From: Tanypteryx hageni
Lineage: Eukaryota; Arthropoda; Insecta; Odonata; Petaluridae
Direction: 5' to 3'
NCBI GenBank assembly: GCA_028673005.1
Contig: CM054115.1
Coordinates: forward strand, 372,001 to 436,000
Length of the DNA stretch: 64,000 bases
Position 1 is the first letter of the stretch, and each line of letters starts with the position of its first letter. Below the pieces are notes generated by a model that worked only from the letters and a program-made list of their open reading frames with translations, made no database searches and had not been told where the DNA came from. Shown piece by piece: positions 21,303-32,270 of this stretch. The position numbers and the translations under genes were made by a program.

Positions 21303-23171
21303 TAAGGAGTGTATATATATATACACACACACATACATACATATATGTGTGTGTGTGTGTGTGTGTGTTTGTCTGTGTGTACACTTCCAGATAAGCTGGA
21401 GACTACATTTTAACTTTCTCCATATACGTAGCATAGGGGAAATTATTGTATTCACGAAAAAATTCGACTTCAAGATTTCAACGGAAATACACGTTTTGAG
21501 GTCCCCTGAACACGTTTTGACCATTTTCTCGATGATGTCTGTGTATGTGTGTTAGCTTTATTGTGGGTGCACTAACTCAAAAACTATTAATCAGGTCAAT
21601 GCGAAATTCTATATTTAACATTTTTCTAAGAGTTTGAAGAACTGATTAGTTTTTCGTAAAAATCGGTTTACCGGAAGTGGGTGTTTACTCTTGTCACTTA
21701 TTCGTTATTTTGAAATATTTTCTTAATTATTTAATAAATGTAGAACTGTGTTGGAATAAAAGTCGTAGGAAATTTTATTTTCTACAACCTTTGTTTGAAA
21801 CATGTTTTCATATAATGCATTGTTTAAGAGATATCTTATATTTTTACCTGCCAACACCACGCCACCTACCGACGACTCTTTGTTAACAATTGACGCTTAG
21901 TTACGTCTTAGTAACGCCCATTTTTATTTTCTTAATTGTCGGAGGTTTTTGGCTATATTTAATATCAGAAGGCTATGGTTTGAGTTTATTTCTGTTCTTT
22001 GTGAGGTATGAAATTTTCCCGCAGTTTCCTAAAATATTTATTATCATTTAACCTATTTGGAATTTTTATAAATATTACAGATATGGAGAAAGCCACGTCA
22101 GATTTTTTATTTAGGTAGGACTGTATGGAAAACCTACTAAAAAAATTGAAAATCCCAATAAAGTGCAACTACGCAGCCAGCCGTTTAAAATTCGCTGTTT
22201 CTTGAACAAATTTTTTAAAGTTTCTGTATTTCCGAATGTCCCACCAAAACTTTGCGTAAAGGTAGAATTTCGTAAGATTACGAAATAGGGATTACGGAAA
22301 TTTTGATATTTTTGGTTTTCCGGCTGTTAAAAATTCTTAAAGTTTAAACAAATAGATTAATTTATATGCACTTAGTGACGACCTAGAGAGCTGAAATTTC
22401 TTTTTCTTATTTAATGCTTAGTGCGCAGTTGAGCAAATAAACATTTGAAGGTCTCCACGAGGTCGTAATTTCGGCAGGTAATGTTTTTAAAATTTTAACG
22501 ATTAGATAAATATTATTTCATTTTTAGATGTCCTATAAATTAAAAATTCGGCAGAAATGAGTGGCATTATTTCCCCGCAACGGATAAAAGTGGGTATAAT
22601 ATTCTTAAAATTGCCAATTTCAGGGATTGCTTTTACTACAACAGTGACCCATAAAACAAAAAAGAAATCTGTGCAGGGGTGCAAACCTTTGAATAAAAAA
22701 TATTTCTAATGATGAAATATATATTTCTGAAAAATTGATTTGTTTTTCGAGGTGGATTATAGAAATTTTGATACCTATTCTTATTTATTTCGCTGTTAAA
22801 AATTCATAAAGCTTAAACAAATAGAAAAAATTGATGGAATAAAGCCATCCGATGATCCTCTGCAGGCAGGCACAAGCTGTGAAGTGAAGTGAAATGTTTA
22901 GGTATTTAGAATTGAGCCAGGGAGCTGAAATTTTAAAGTTATTTAGAGCTGACTCAGTGAAAATGCACAAATAAACGTTTTAATATCTCGATGAATGTTG
23001 CTGGGGCCGTTAAAAGATTTTCAAATCATAAACAGATTAGATTAGATAAATGCTATTTCGCTTATATATGTGCTAAAACTGGAAAACTTGGCAGAATAGT
23101 GTGGCATTAGTACCCCCACGATGGAATAAGTATAGTATTCTTAAAATTTCTAATTTTAGGGTTTGTTTTAA
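21299..23171. repeat. duplicated block, copy 1
   Basis: About 1.87 kb that recurs in the same orientation at 53620-55486 with few mismatches. It starts with a CTTAAGGA remnant of a PLE pLTR, a TA/CA/TG microsatellite (21308-21381), then one copy of the CTTTCTCC repeat family and AT-rich unique-looking sequence. No gene seen. Sequences diverge after GGGTTTGTTT near 23171. Confidence 0.85.
21413..22093. repeat. CTTTCTCCATAT family, copy 1
   Basis: About 680 bp bounded by ACTTTCTCCATAT and ATATGGAGAAAG. The interior has conserved strings such as CACGCCACCTACCGACGAC and CTTAGTTACGTCTTAGTAAC. No coding capacity; it looks like a MITE-type or other non-autonomous repeat. Confidence 0.6.
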
Positions 23172-23511
23172 GAAGCGGCTATTTATAATGATTGACTAGC
23201 CTTTGTGCCTGGTTCACAGTTTCGAATTTTTCATTCTCACATCACTCGCTAATATTATCATTCAAACACAAGGAACTCTCTAGATTAGTTAACGTAAGCC
23301 TTCAAAGCTCGTAGTAACTAATCCATCCGACTAAAGTATGGATTTTTCGTGTTTAAAAAGAAAACTCATTCGGAGGGTTAATGTAAAGGTTTTATTATTT
23401 TCCTTTTCATTCGGGTTAAAATCGGGTATAAATAAGTTACAGATTTTTGAATCTCGGGTAATTTTCGGATTTTCTTATTTTGTAATTCGGATAAAATTAT
23501 TACTTTCTCCA

Positions 23512-24103
23512 TATACGAAGTATAGAGAAAGTAAATCGAATTCGAGATTTCAACAGAAATACGTGTTTTAAGGTCCCCTGAACCTATTTTGACTATTTTC
23601 TCGACGATGTCTGTGTGCCTGTCTGTCTGTCAGTCTCTGTCTGTATGTGATAGATTTTTGTGGGCGCTCTAACTCAAAAACTATTAATCAGCTCAACGCA
23701 AAATTTTATATGTTACATTTTTATAAAAGTTAGAAAATCTGATCAGTTTTTGGCAAAAATCGGTAGACCGGAAGTGGGTGTTTACTCTCGTCACTTATCA
23801 GTTATTTTGAAATACTTGCTTTAATATTTGAGAAATGTAAAAATGTACTGGAATAAAAGTTGTAGGAAGTTTTACTTTCTACAACCTATGTTTGATACAT
23901 TTTTCCAAATAATGCACTGTTTAAGATATATCTTATATTTTTACCTACCACCACCACGCCACCTACCGAAGACTATTGTTAACAATTGACGCTTAGTTAC
24001 GTCTTAGTAACGCTCCTTTTTCTTTTCTTAATTGTCAACCGGAAGTAAATATTGACAACGATCCCAGAGCTAACAACGTAATTTGCCATATAAATATGAG
24101 AAA
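23512..24103. repeat. CTTTCTCCATAT family, diverged copy
   Basis: Same order of conserved strings as copy 1 (TTAATCAGCTCAACGC, CCGGAAGTGGGTGTTTAC, CACCACGCCACCTACCG), but the right third is diverged. Confidence 0.55.
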
Positions 24104-24709
24104 GCCTTGTGTTGCCCACATCAGTTTATTTTTAAATAAAAATCTTGTTTAAAAATTTTAAAGTTTGATCAATAATAAAAACTTTTTACTATACATTTAG
24201 TAAGGTTGAGGGTGTGATATCTTGTGACAAACGCCTCCAGGCGGAGAGGAACACCTCGCAGGCTGCGCCAACATCTTGCTTCTCGTTCAACATCTTTTGA
24301 AAACAACCATATATTAGTGAAATGATTTTTCTTTCGTAGTGTTTTCAATTAACAGACACTTGGGCTCTTATCTCCTTGTCCTATAAAAGATCTAACAGCG
24401 ACTAGCTAAGACGAAGTCCTTGACTATTCGTGGCGCTAGCAAATGAAGGAGATTATGATCGTATAACAAAGTAAACTTACGAATAAATTGTTTACAAAGA
24501 GAATAAACAAACTTATCACGAACATCTCGGACTGCAGTCAAGTGCTGAGGTGCCTACAAGCACAGATAGCGCGGGGGCCCGAGAAATAAAAATCATTTGC
24601 TGCTTAAAAGAAAATTCCTTGCCTAGCGAAGCCGGGTAACTCCAACTTCTTCTTACATAATACTCAATTCACGCATTCCCGTCATATTTGAGGGGATATT
24701 ACGCTAGTA

Positions 24710-24772
<63 letters not shown>

Positions 24773-25159
24773 AGATTAAGGAAGACCTGTTCCTGACTAA
24801 GTGCGCAATCTGAGAGGGGTTAGCTATAAAAGTGGGCGTGTCCAAGAGACGCGGAAAACAAATCCAAGGGAAACGAATGCGAATGTCTTTTGTCTCCATG
24901 TTTCCCGTTGCCAAGGTAACGCCGAGAGAAGTGGGCGTGATCTCCCAGAAAGGTAAATCCGCCTCTCTTTCTCTAGCCAATAGGATTCCAGGAAACGGGC
25001 TGGAGTTTATTGATTACATTTCTCGAGTTAGCAACTTCAGCCCAAAATGGAAATGCCGCATAATTCCCCACAGAAAGGCGAAGGAAATTCGCGTTGAATT
25101 GTTTTAATACAATAAAACGTTAACGTAACTTTCTTGTAACCTCATATTATGTCATTATA
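24104..25159. other. intergenic with (TA)n array
   Basis: A (TA)n array at about 24713-24762, otherwise unique-looking sequence. An open stretch at 24832-25107 has no recognisable motif. No gene assigned. Confidence 0.4.
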
Positions 25160-25945
25160 TATAGACGTCTCTTAAAGAGGAGGATATAACATACATATAA
25201 TATACTAGTAGTTGGTGCTTGCATACTGCAAGCATTTCATATCACCTTGAAAAAACATTCATTTTTCAGACAGACATTTCATCATTACAAATATTTTATA
25301 AATTCTAAAAATTTCACCTCCGCAGCGATTCCCGTTTTTCCCACATGTAAAAATAATTGATTAAAACAATCCCCAAATGTTGCAATTTTAAAAGTTTTAC
25401 ACTTCCTTCATTATAAGGAAATAATGCTACACATTTTAGCCAAATTTTAAAGTTGTAGCACTTCTAGAAGTAAAATAATATTATTCTAATTATTTAAATT
25501 TTAATAATTTTTAACGGCCGCCACAATTCATATATGGTAAAATTGAAATGTTTATTTGTGCAAATTTACTATTCTCTAAATAATTTGAAAATTTCAGCTT
25601 CCTAGCTCATCCCGTAGTACCTAAACAGTTATCCATTTGTTTAAACTTTAAGAATTTTTAACTGCCAAACAAATTAAAATATCAAAATTTGTATAATCCC
25701 TATTTCGTTTTTTTGAGAATTCTACTTATAAAAACAATTTCAACTCCGTGGCACATTCAGAAATACATAAATTTTGAAATTTTGTTTAAACAATTGCGAA
25801 TTTTTAGCGGCCGCATTGCTGCACTTTTTCAAAATTTTCGTTTTTTCTAGTCGGTTTTGCACAAAATCCTACCTACGAAAAAATTTCGAATCTCCAGCAC
25901 ATCTGGAAGTGCCTAAACATTAGTATCCTCCTGTTATATGTTATA
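25160..25945 (+). repeat. GAGGAGGATATAAC family, unit 1
   Basis: Starts near GAGGAGGATATAACATAC, has GGTGCTTGCAT near the start and ends CTAAACATTAGTATCCTCC. The AT-rich interior is shared with other copies in the window. No coding capacity. Confidence 0.6.
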
Positions 25946-26895
25946 TATGGACGACTCTTACAGAGGAGGAGGATATAACATACTAGTAGAAGGTGCTTGC
26001 ATGCTTCATCTTACCTTGAAAAAACATTAATTTTTCAGACAGATATTTCACCATTAAAATTATTCTATTAATTCTAAAGATTTCACCTCTGCAGCGATTT
26101 TCGTTTTTCCTACATGTAAAAATAATAGTTTAAAACAATCCCCAAATGTTGCAATTTTAAACATTTTACATTTCCTCCATTATGGGGTACTAATGCTACA
26201 CATTTGAGCCAAATTTTAAAGTTGTAGCACTTCTAGAAGTAAAATAATATTTTTCTAATTGTTTAAAATTTAAACATTTTAAACGGTTGCCGCAATATAT
26301 ATATGGAGAGATTGAAATGTTTATTTGTGCAAATGCACTGTTCTGTAAATAATTTGAAAATTGCAGCTTCCTAGCTCATCCCGTAGAACCTAAAAAATTA
26401 TTAAACTTTAATGTTCAAATGGGGTTAAAACAACCCCTAATATTTAAAATTTTCGATTTTTATAGTTGGTTATGAGAAAAGTTCTATAATCTTGCAAAAT
26501 TTCAGCTTCCTAAACTTATTAGATTGGTCTACACACTAGATTACGTTTTCCCATGCTAACTTATGGGAGATATTCCGGGGTCTCTGGAGTCGAACCCAAG
26601 ACACTGTAAGCAAAAGTAACAATAATTCCTAATAGATATTGCGACCATCTAGCAACACTGATAATTTTTTTTTTCTAGTTTACCGGTAAGTGCCCATAAT
26701 CAATTAACAAAAATGGCGCAATGCTTTTCTTATGGGAAAAAACGCAACTTTCGGATTTTCTGGAGTCGAACTCATGTCACTTAGGTAAGAAGTCTCTTTT
26801 TATCTGTAGGTTTCTCCATCATATCTACAAAAACTGAAACTTTGAGCTCTTGTAGTTTGGGCTGGACATTAGTATCCTCCTGTTATACGTTATCA
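25946..26895 (+). repeat. GAGGAGGATATAAC family, unit 2 (tandem with unit 1)
   Basis: Same start and end strings as unit 1. The interior departs from the family after about 26400, where two similar tRNA-like strings (CTGGAGTCGAAC) occur near 26587 and 26760. Confidence 0.55.
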
Positions 26896-26965
26896 TTATA
26901 TATCGACGACTTATGCCCCACGGTCACGATCAAGTGGCGAACAGCAGCTCGGACCTGTCTCGCGT

Positions 26966-27099
26966 TCGGCGGGGTTAGTCTGTTTCCCAGTGTCACGTGA
27001 TACGACAATGTAACAATGCCTTTAATCTGATGTTGCGTTTATTCCTCGTTGTTACATTGTCATATCGTGCGACACGGGAAAACGAGAATAACCCCGCAG
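26966..27099. repeat. imperfect inverted repeat upstream of the BED hAT gene
   Basis: Arms 26970-27015 and 27048-27096 pair at roughly four of five positions, with ACAATGTAACAA the perfectly paired inner part. The loop is about 32 bp. Confidence 0.7.
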
Positions 27100-27161
27100 T
27101 CCATCTCCAGACTGCAGAGGGTAAAGGTGAGAAGTGTGAACGTGAAAATTGTGAAAGTGCA

Positions 27162-28907
27162 ATGCCTAAAGTATCAAGTTCGAAAGCTTATTTAATACGT
27201 CAGTGGTTACAAGAGTTCCCGTACTTCACAACGGATGGAAAAATTATCTTCTGTCAAGCATGCAACAAGGAGGTAAGTACATTATAATGCTGGCTTGCAG
27301 CGAATTATTGGCCGTGAATTGCTTGTCATCTTTAAGACAACTTCCATCTACATTTTTTGTTTATACGAGCCATTTTATGGTAACTATAGACGTGGTTATT
27401 CAAAATGTCCAGCAATCCAACTGCGGACCTTCGTAGCTGTAAAGTAAATTTTATATTTTTGTCCCATTTCCATTATTATTAGATTATTTCCGTATTTTTA
27501 AGGTTAATTATTTCTTCATAATTTTTCTTTATAGGTTTCAAGTGATAAAAAATCCCACCTAACTCAGCACATCCAAGGAGTGCTACATAAGGCAAATGTT
27601 GAACGCAAATCTAAGATGATACAAATGCTTTTAACAAAAACTTCTGAGGGATCCAGCAAGAAGAATCAGTTTTATGCAGATTTGTGTCACGCAATCGTGG
27701 CAGCCAACATTCCATTCAGAACACTGGAAAATCCAACATTCAAGGAGTTCCTAGAACGATACTGCCATCAGTCGGTACCTTCCGAGTCAACGCTACGCAA
27801 CAATTACGTGCAACCCACGTACGATGACGCAATGCGCAGGATACGGGAGGACATTGGAGATTCACATATTTGGATATCGGTCGATGAAACCACTGATGCT
27901 CTTGGCAGATACATGGCCAACTTGGTTGTTGGGAAATTGGACCCAGATGCGCCATCCAGAGCCTACCTCATCTGCACGAAGCAACTTGCCAAAACAAACC
28001 AGGAAACAAAAGCACACTTCGTGAACAACGGACTGAAAGTGCTGTATCCCAAAAATCTAGACGAAGAGAAAGTGCTGCTCCTATACACAGACGCTGCATC
28101 GTACATGGTTGCTGCCATGCAGTTGCTCAAGGTGTTCTATCCCTCCCTTGTGCATGTGACATGCCTTGCCCATGGTTTGAACCGCGTAGCAGAGCAAATA
28201 AGACTGGAATTCCCCAAAGTGAACAAATTGATCTCCACCGTGAAGAAGGTCTTCGTCAAGGCACCAACAAGAATACAGGCTTTTCGAGAAAAACTGCCCG
28301 ATGTCCCTCTGCCACCTGAGCCTGTGCTCACCCGCTGGGGCACATGACTGAAAGCAGCTGAATATTACAGCGAGCATATCCTTCATGTCAAGGAAGTTGT
28401 GACAAATCTAGCCGAGGATGCTGCCTGCGTCACTTCGGCAAAAATGTTGCTAGATGATCCCTCCATTCCCAAGGATTTGGCGTATATTAGATCCCACTAT
28501 ACATCCCTTGTGCAGATTATTGCTGAATTAGAGGGCTCAGGAAAACCCATCTACGAAAAAACTGCTATGCTGAATGAAGTGAAACAATAAATAAAGGAAG
28601 CTCCAGGTGAAGTGGGAGAAAAAGTAAAAGCAAAACTAGAAAAGTTGCTACAAAAGAACTCAGGACTGCAGAGCCTATGTACAGCAGCAGATATACTGGC
28701 AGGAAAATCCAGTGAAGTTGAGTGCAAAATTCCATTTCAACATGTACCCAAGTTGAAGTTCGCCCCCGTCACATCAGTTGATGTCGAACGTTCTTTTTTT
28801 CTTACAAGATGATATTAACTGACAAATGCCATAGTTTTGTGGTAGAAAACTTAGAAAAGGTGCTTGTTATTTATTGTGAGGCCAATTACGGGAAATTTGT
28901 GAAATAA
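27162..28907 (+). pseudogene. BED-finger hAT transposase related to CGGBP1-like proteins, one intron, broken
   Basis: Exon 1 starts at ATG 27162 and ends at GAG/GTAAGT (27272). The intron is 27273-27534 and ends TTTATAG. Splicing joins FCQACNKE to VSSDKKSHLTQHIQGVLH, completing a BED-type C2H2 finger. The RNase H-like region follows: WISVDETTDA, LLYTDAASYM, TCLAHGLN and LTRWGT. A C-terminal dimerisation block (VTSVDVERSF) comes last. Breaks: TGA at 28345-28347 (Trp expected after RWGT), TAA at 28588-28590, and a frameshift in a T-run near 28795 before the last 35 residues or so. I recall this layout (BED finger plus hAT C-terminus) from CGG-repeat-binding-protein-like hAT proteins in insects. 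TIRs were not identified with certainty; CCGCGGTCTAGTG near 29320 may be the right end. Confidence 0.82.
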
Positions 28908-29811
28908 ACACAAAGAGGTGACAAATTCATTATGGGAATTTCGAATGAAACACTTTGTCAAACACTCTGCGTAGTACTTAAATATATACTTGAATAGTGT
29001 TTTCAGTCAGTATTACTATATGTAATGTAGATAGTATTTTCTCGGTAACGCATGGGATATTAACCAGTAGTAAAATATTTTTGTTCTTTGAAAACACAAA
29101 TCAATAAAGTTTCATTGACGGGCAATTTTTGCGTGCGTGCATGTTTCAGTCTTTTTTCGTGAATTAAAGTTGATAGTTGACAGAAATGATGTTGTGTTTT
29201 ACTGGACATAGTTTTTGGAAGTAGTTTTTAGAGCCTATTTTACGTTTTATAAAGCCTAATTAAGGTACTTAAAGAGCCTATTTTAGTCGCCTAAAACTTA
29301 ATTTTTAGAACCTAAAAATCCGCGGTCTAGTGATAAGGAATTCGTCGTAATATAATTGTTTTCATTTTGTACATAAAAAACATACCCATAAGTGTGTGTT
29401 TGTGTATATATATATATAATATATTTATTCATTTATTCATAGTCTAATAGTTTGTTTCATTTCTTTTTCAGGGCCGAGCAGTGGAGAATTTATACAAATA
29501 TAAACAAAAGGATTGTTTGACTTGTCATTGTTAATCTGAAATTATTTCTCCTGATTAAATAAATGCATATCTAACATTCTTTGTTTTCTTATTTATTTAA
29601 TGCATATATACCAGTAATAAATGTAAGGAAGCCGATAAATGACTCGAAAAAGTTTTTTAAAAAATCAATAAAAAGGGGGGGGAGGGGGCTACGCTCACTG
29701 CACTAGTAACAGCGCCATCTATCGGTTTCCTGTGGAACTATTTCGATGCATATATACCAGTAATAAATGTATGGAAGCCGATAAATTACGCGAAAAAGTT
29801 AGTTAGAAATC
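28908..29811. other. 3' flank of the hAT relic and AT-rich spacer
   Basis: Contains repeated GAGCCTATTTTA-type strings (29230-29300), a short TA run near 29405, and a direct repeat of about 57 bp (29599-29655 and 29747-29805, beginning TGCATATATACCAGTAATAA). No gene seen. Confidence 0.5.
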
Positions 29812-31420
29812 TTCTCCTAGCATTGGATACGAAGATATCATCCAGATCTGACGGAGTAAGCGCAATATACCTCAAAAACACAGCGGAAACTCTTTGTTTC
29901 CCCTTAGCTAATATATTTAATAGTTGTCTCGCTAGTGGTGTTTCCGACTAAATGGAAATTATCAAATATCACACCTATCCTAAAATCCGGTTCAAGCTCA
30001 AACGTTTCAAATTACCGACCCATCTCCATTCTCCCAATAATTTCAATTGTCTTTGAAAGAATAATAAATAGAAATCTTCTTCATTATTCTCTCCCATGTA
30101 TTTCCCACCAACAACATGGTTTTCTACCGGGAGGTTCATGTTTAACGAACCTAACTATACTACACACTGAAGTAACAACGGCCTTTGAGGATAGATCACA
30201 ACTTGACGTGTGTTATATTGACCTGAATAAAGCATTCGATTCTGTTGACCACAGGCTACTCATACACAAACTTGCCAACAGATTCAATATTCATGGTCTG
30301 CTTTTGAGATTAATTCAAGATTATCTGCAATCACGTCTTCAAAGAGTTGTAATTGATGGAGTTTCCTCTTCAGCTATTCCAGTTCTCTCTGGTGTACCCC
30401 AAGGCAGAGTCTTAGGTCCCTTACTTTTTGCTTTATTTATTGGTGACGTTGTTGACATAGTCACACTGCACTCCTGCAAAATTTTACTCTATGCAGACGA
30501 CTGCAAAATCTTCAAAATGATAAATTCTCCCCAGGACAACTTGGTACTCCAGGCTGCACTCACTTCTTTTGCCGAGAGGTGAGCAACTTGGAAACTCAAA
30601 ATTAATACTACAAAATGTAAGCTTCTTCCGTTCAGTTTAAAATCCACCATTATTCCTTTTCCATACATAATAAGCGGTGATACCATTCCAATTGTTCACG
30701 ACATTAATGATCTAGGAGTCATCTTGGACAGTAAACTTACCTTTAATAAGCAAATTGAAAAAATTGTCTCTAAATCCATGTCGCTTCTGGGAATATTATA
30801 TAGACTCCCAGAAATCAAAGATCCTTCTGCTATGATTTCATTTTATAGCGGTTGTGTTTTACCAGTGGTAAGCTACTGCTCTCCAATTTGGTGTACTGCT
30901 GCCCCCACAAATCTAAAGCGTTTAGATTCAATAGAGAGGTTTTTCCTAGCCATAATCCGACACCACTCACAGATTCCTAACTATAACTTAAGCCTTCCTT
31001 CACTTCCTAGTAGACGACAGTTCTCCGAACTTACCTTCCTGCATTCAATTATTAACGGTTTCTACCGCTCACCCGAAATCTTAGCATACTTTGCCCTCCG
31101 TATTCCCTCGCGCACAACCCGTCTGAAGGACTTGTTTCATATTCCCAATTTTCGTCTATCTAGTTCAAAGCGCTCTCTTTTCAGCCGGATTCCAACAGCA
31201 TACAATAACCTGCTGCATCGTTACACAGGTGTTGACATATTTTCAGGTAATTACTTCAAAAAACAGTTAGCAGAACTTTTATTCTCTTAATGTGAAGCTA
31301 TGTATTATATTGATGTTGTTGTTTTATTTCTTACTATATTATATTGTATTATATTTGTTTACTGTTTCCAATGTAATTGGGACCTTGTGCTGTTTTTGGG
31401 ACAAATAAATAAATAAATTT
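29812..31420 (+). pseudogene. CR1/Jockey-like LINE reverse transcriptase fragment, copy 1
   Basis: 5'-truncated LINE. The RT starts mid-domain (RSDGVSAIYLK), then NYRPISILPIIS, IDLNKAFDSVDH, SGVPQGRVLGPLLF and LLYADDCKIF. A TGA at 30580-30582 interrupts one continuous frame that ends at 31290 (last residues ELLFS). The 3' tail is GTGCTGTTTTTGGGACAAATA followed by AAATA-type repeats to about 31420. The RT would prime on nicked target DNA; it is inactive here because the endonuclease part is missing and a stop is present. Copy 2 at 43196-44775 shares the protein order and 3' tail but is a different, diverged member. It seems inserted into a GAGGAGGATATAAC-family repeat. Confidence 0.88.
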
Positions 31421-31975
31421 GAAGGTTTATGTATTTTCGAATGTGCTACAGAACTGAAATTATTTTATAGGTAGGATTTGTAAAAAAAAACGAAATAAGG
31501 ATTATACAAATTTTGATATTTTAATTTGTCAGTTAAAAATTCTTAAAGTTTTAAAAAATAGGTAAATGTTTAGATACTACGGGGCAAGTTAGAGAACTGA
31601 AAGTTTTAATTTATTTATAGTTTAGTCTATAAAAAGGAATAAACATTTCAATGTATACATGAAATTTTTATTGCTTCCGTTAAAAATTATTTACATTTAT
31701 ACAATTAGATAAATGTTATTTCACTTCTAAATATACTAGAAATTTATAATTAGGCAGAAATGTATGGCATTATTAACCTAGTATGAAAAAAGTTTTTTTA
31801 CTCTATTATTTTTCCATAAGGAATAAACGAAAATCGGTCTCGAGGAGAACTCTTTTGAATTAAAGAAATATTAACCATGACGAAATATATCTATGAAAAA
31901 TTAATGTTTTGTCAATTTGAGATGAAATGCTTGCAGTCTGCAAGCACCTTCTACTAGTATATGTTATATCCTCTG
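31421..31975 (-). repeat. GAGGAGGATATAAC family, inverted copy, cut by LINE
   Basis: The interior AT-rich strings match the family, and it ends with TGCAAGCACCTTCTACTAGT near 31950, the inverse of the family start. The left portion is replaced by the LINE. Confidence 0.6.
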
Positions 31976-32270
31976 TAAGTTAATAAGGGGGACAGACAGA
32001 TGGGCAGACCAGCCCGACAAACGGACAGGCGTAACGAAGAAACTATAAGCCTATTTACATTCTGAAAGGTTGGCTAAGAATTGGAGAAAATCTGCATTCT
32101 AAAATGGAGTGAGACCGGACCGCGTTCTGGGGGATCATGGTTACACATTTAACATACCACGTATACGCAAACCGCGCTCTATCAGACCACGTTTTATAGG
32201 CGACAGTACCTGTGCACCTCCGCACCCATAAAAATCAAGAAGCGTTAATAATGGATCGACCGGAACTTAC
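31976..32270. other. spacer; intron of the LRR gene begins at its right end
   Basis: No gene seen. 32270 downwards is the intron side of a GT donor belonging to the minus-strand LRR gene. Confidence 0.45.

Noticed and set aside
24832..25107. Plus-strand 91-codon frame
   Set aside because: No recognisable domain, no homologue in the window, AT-rich repeat surroundings; could be chance.
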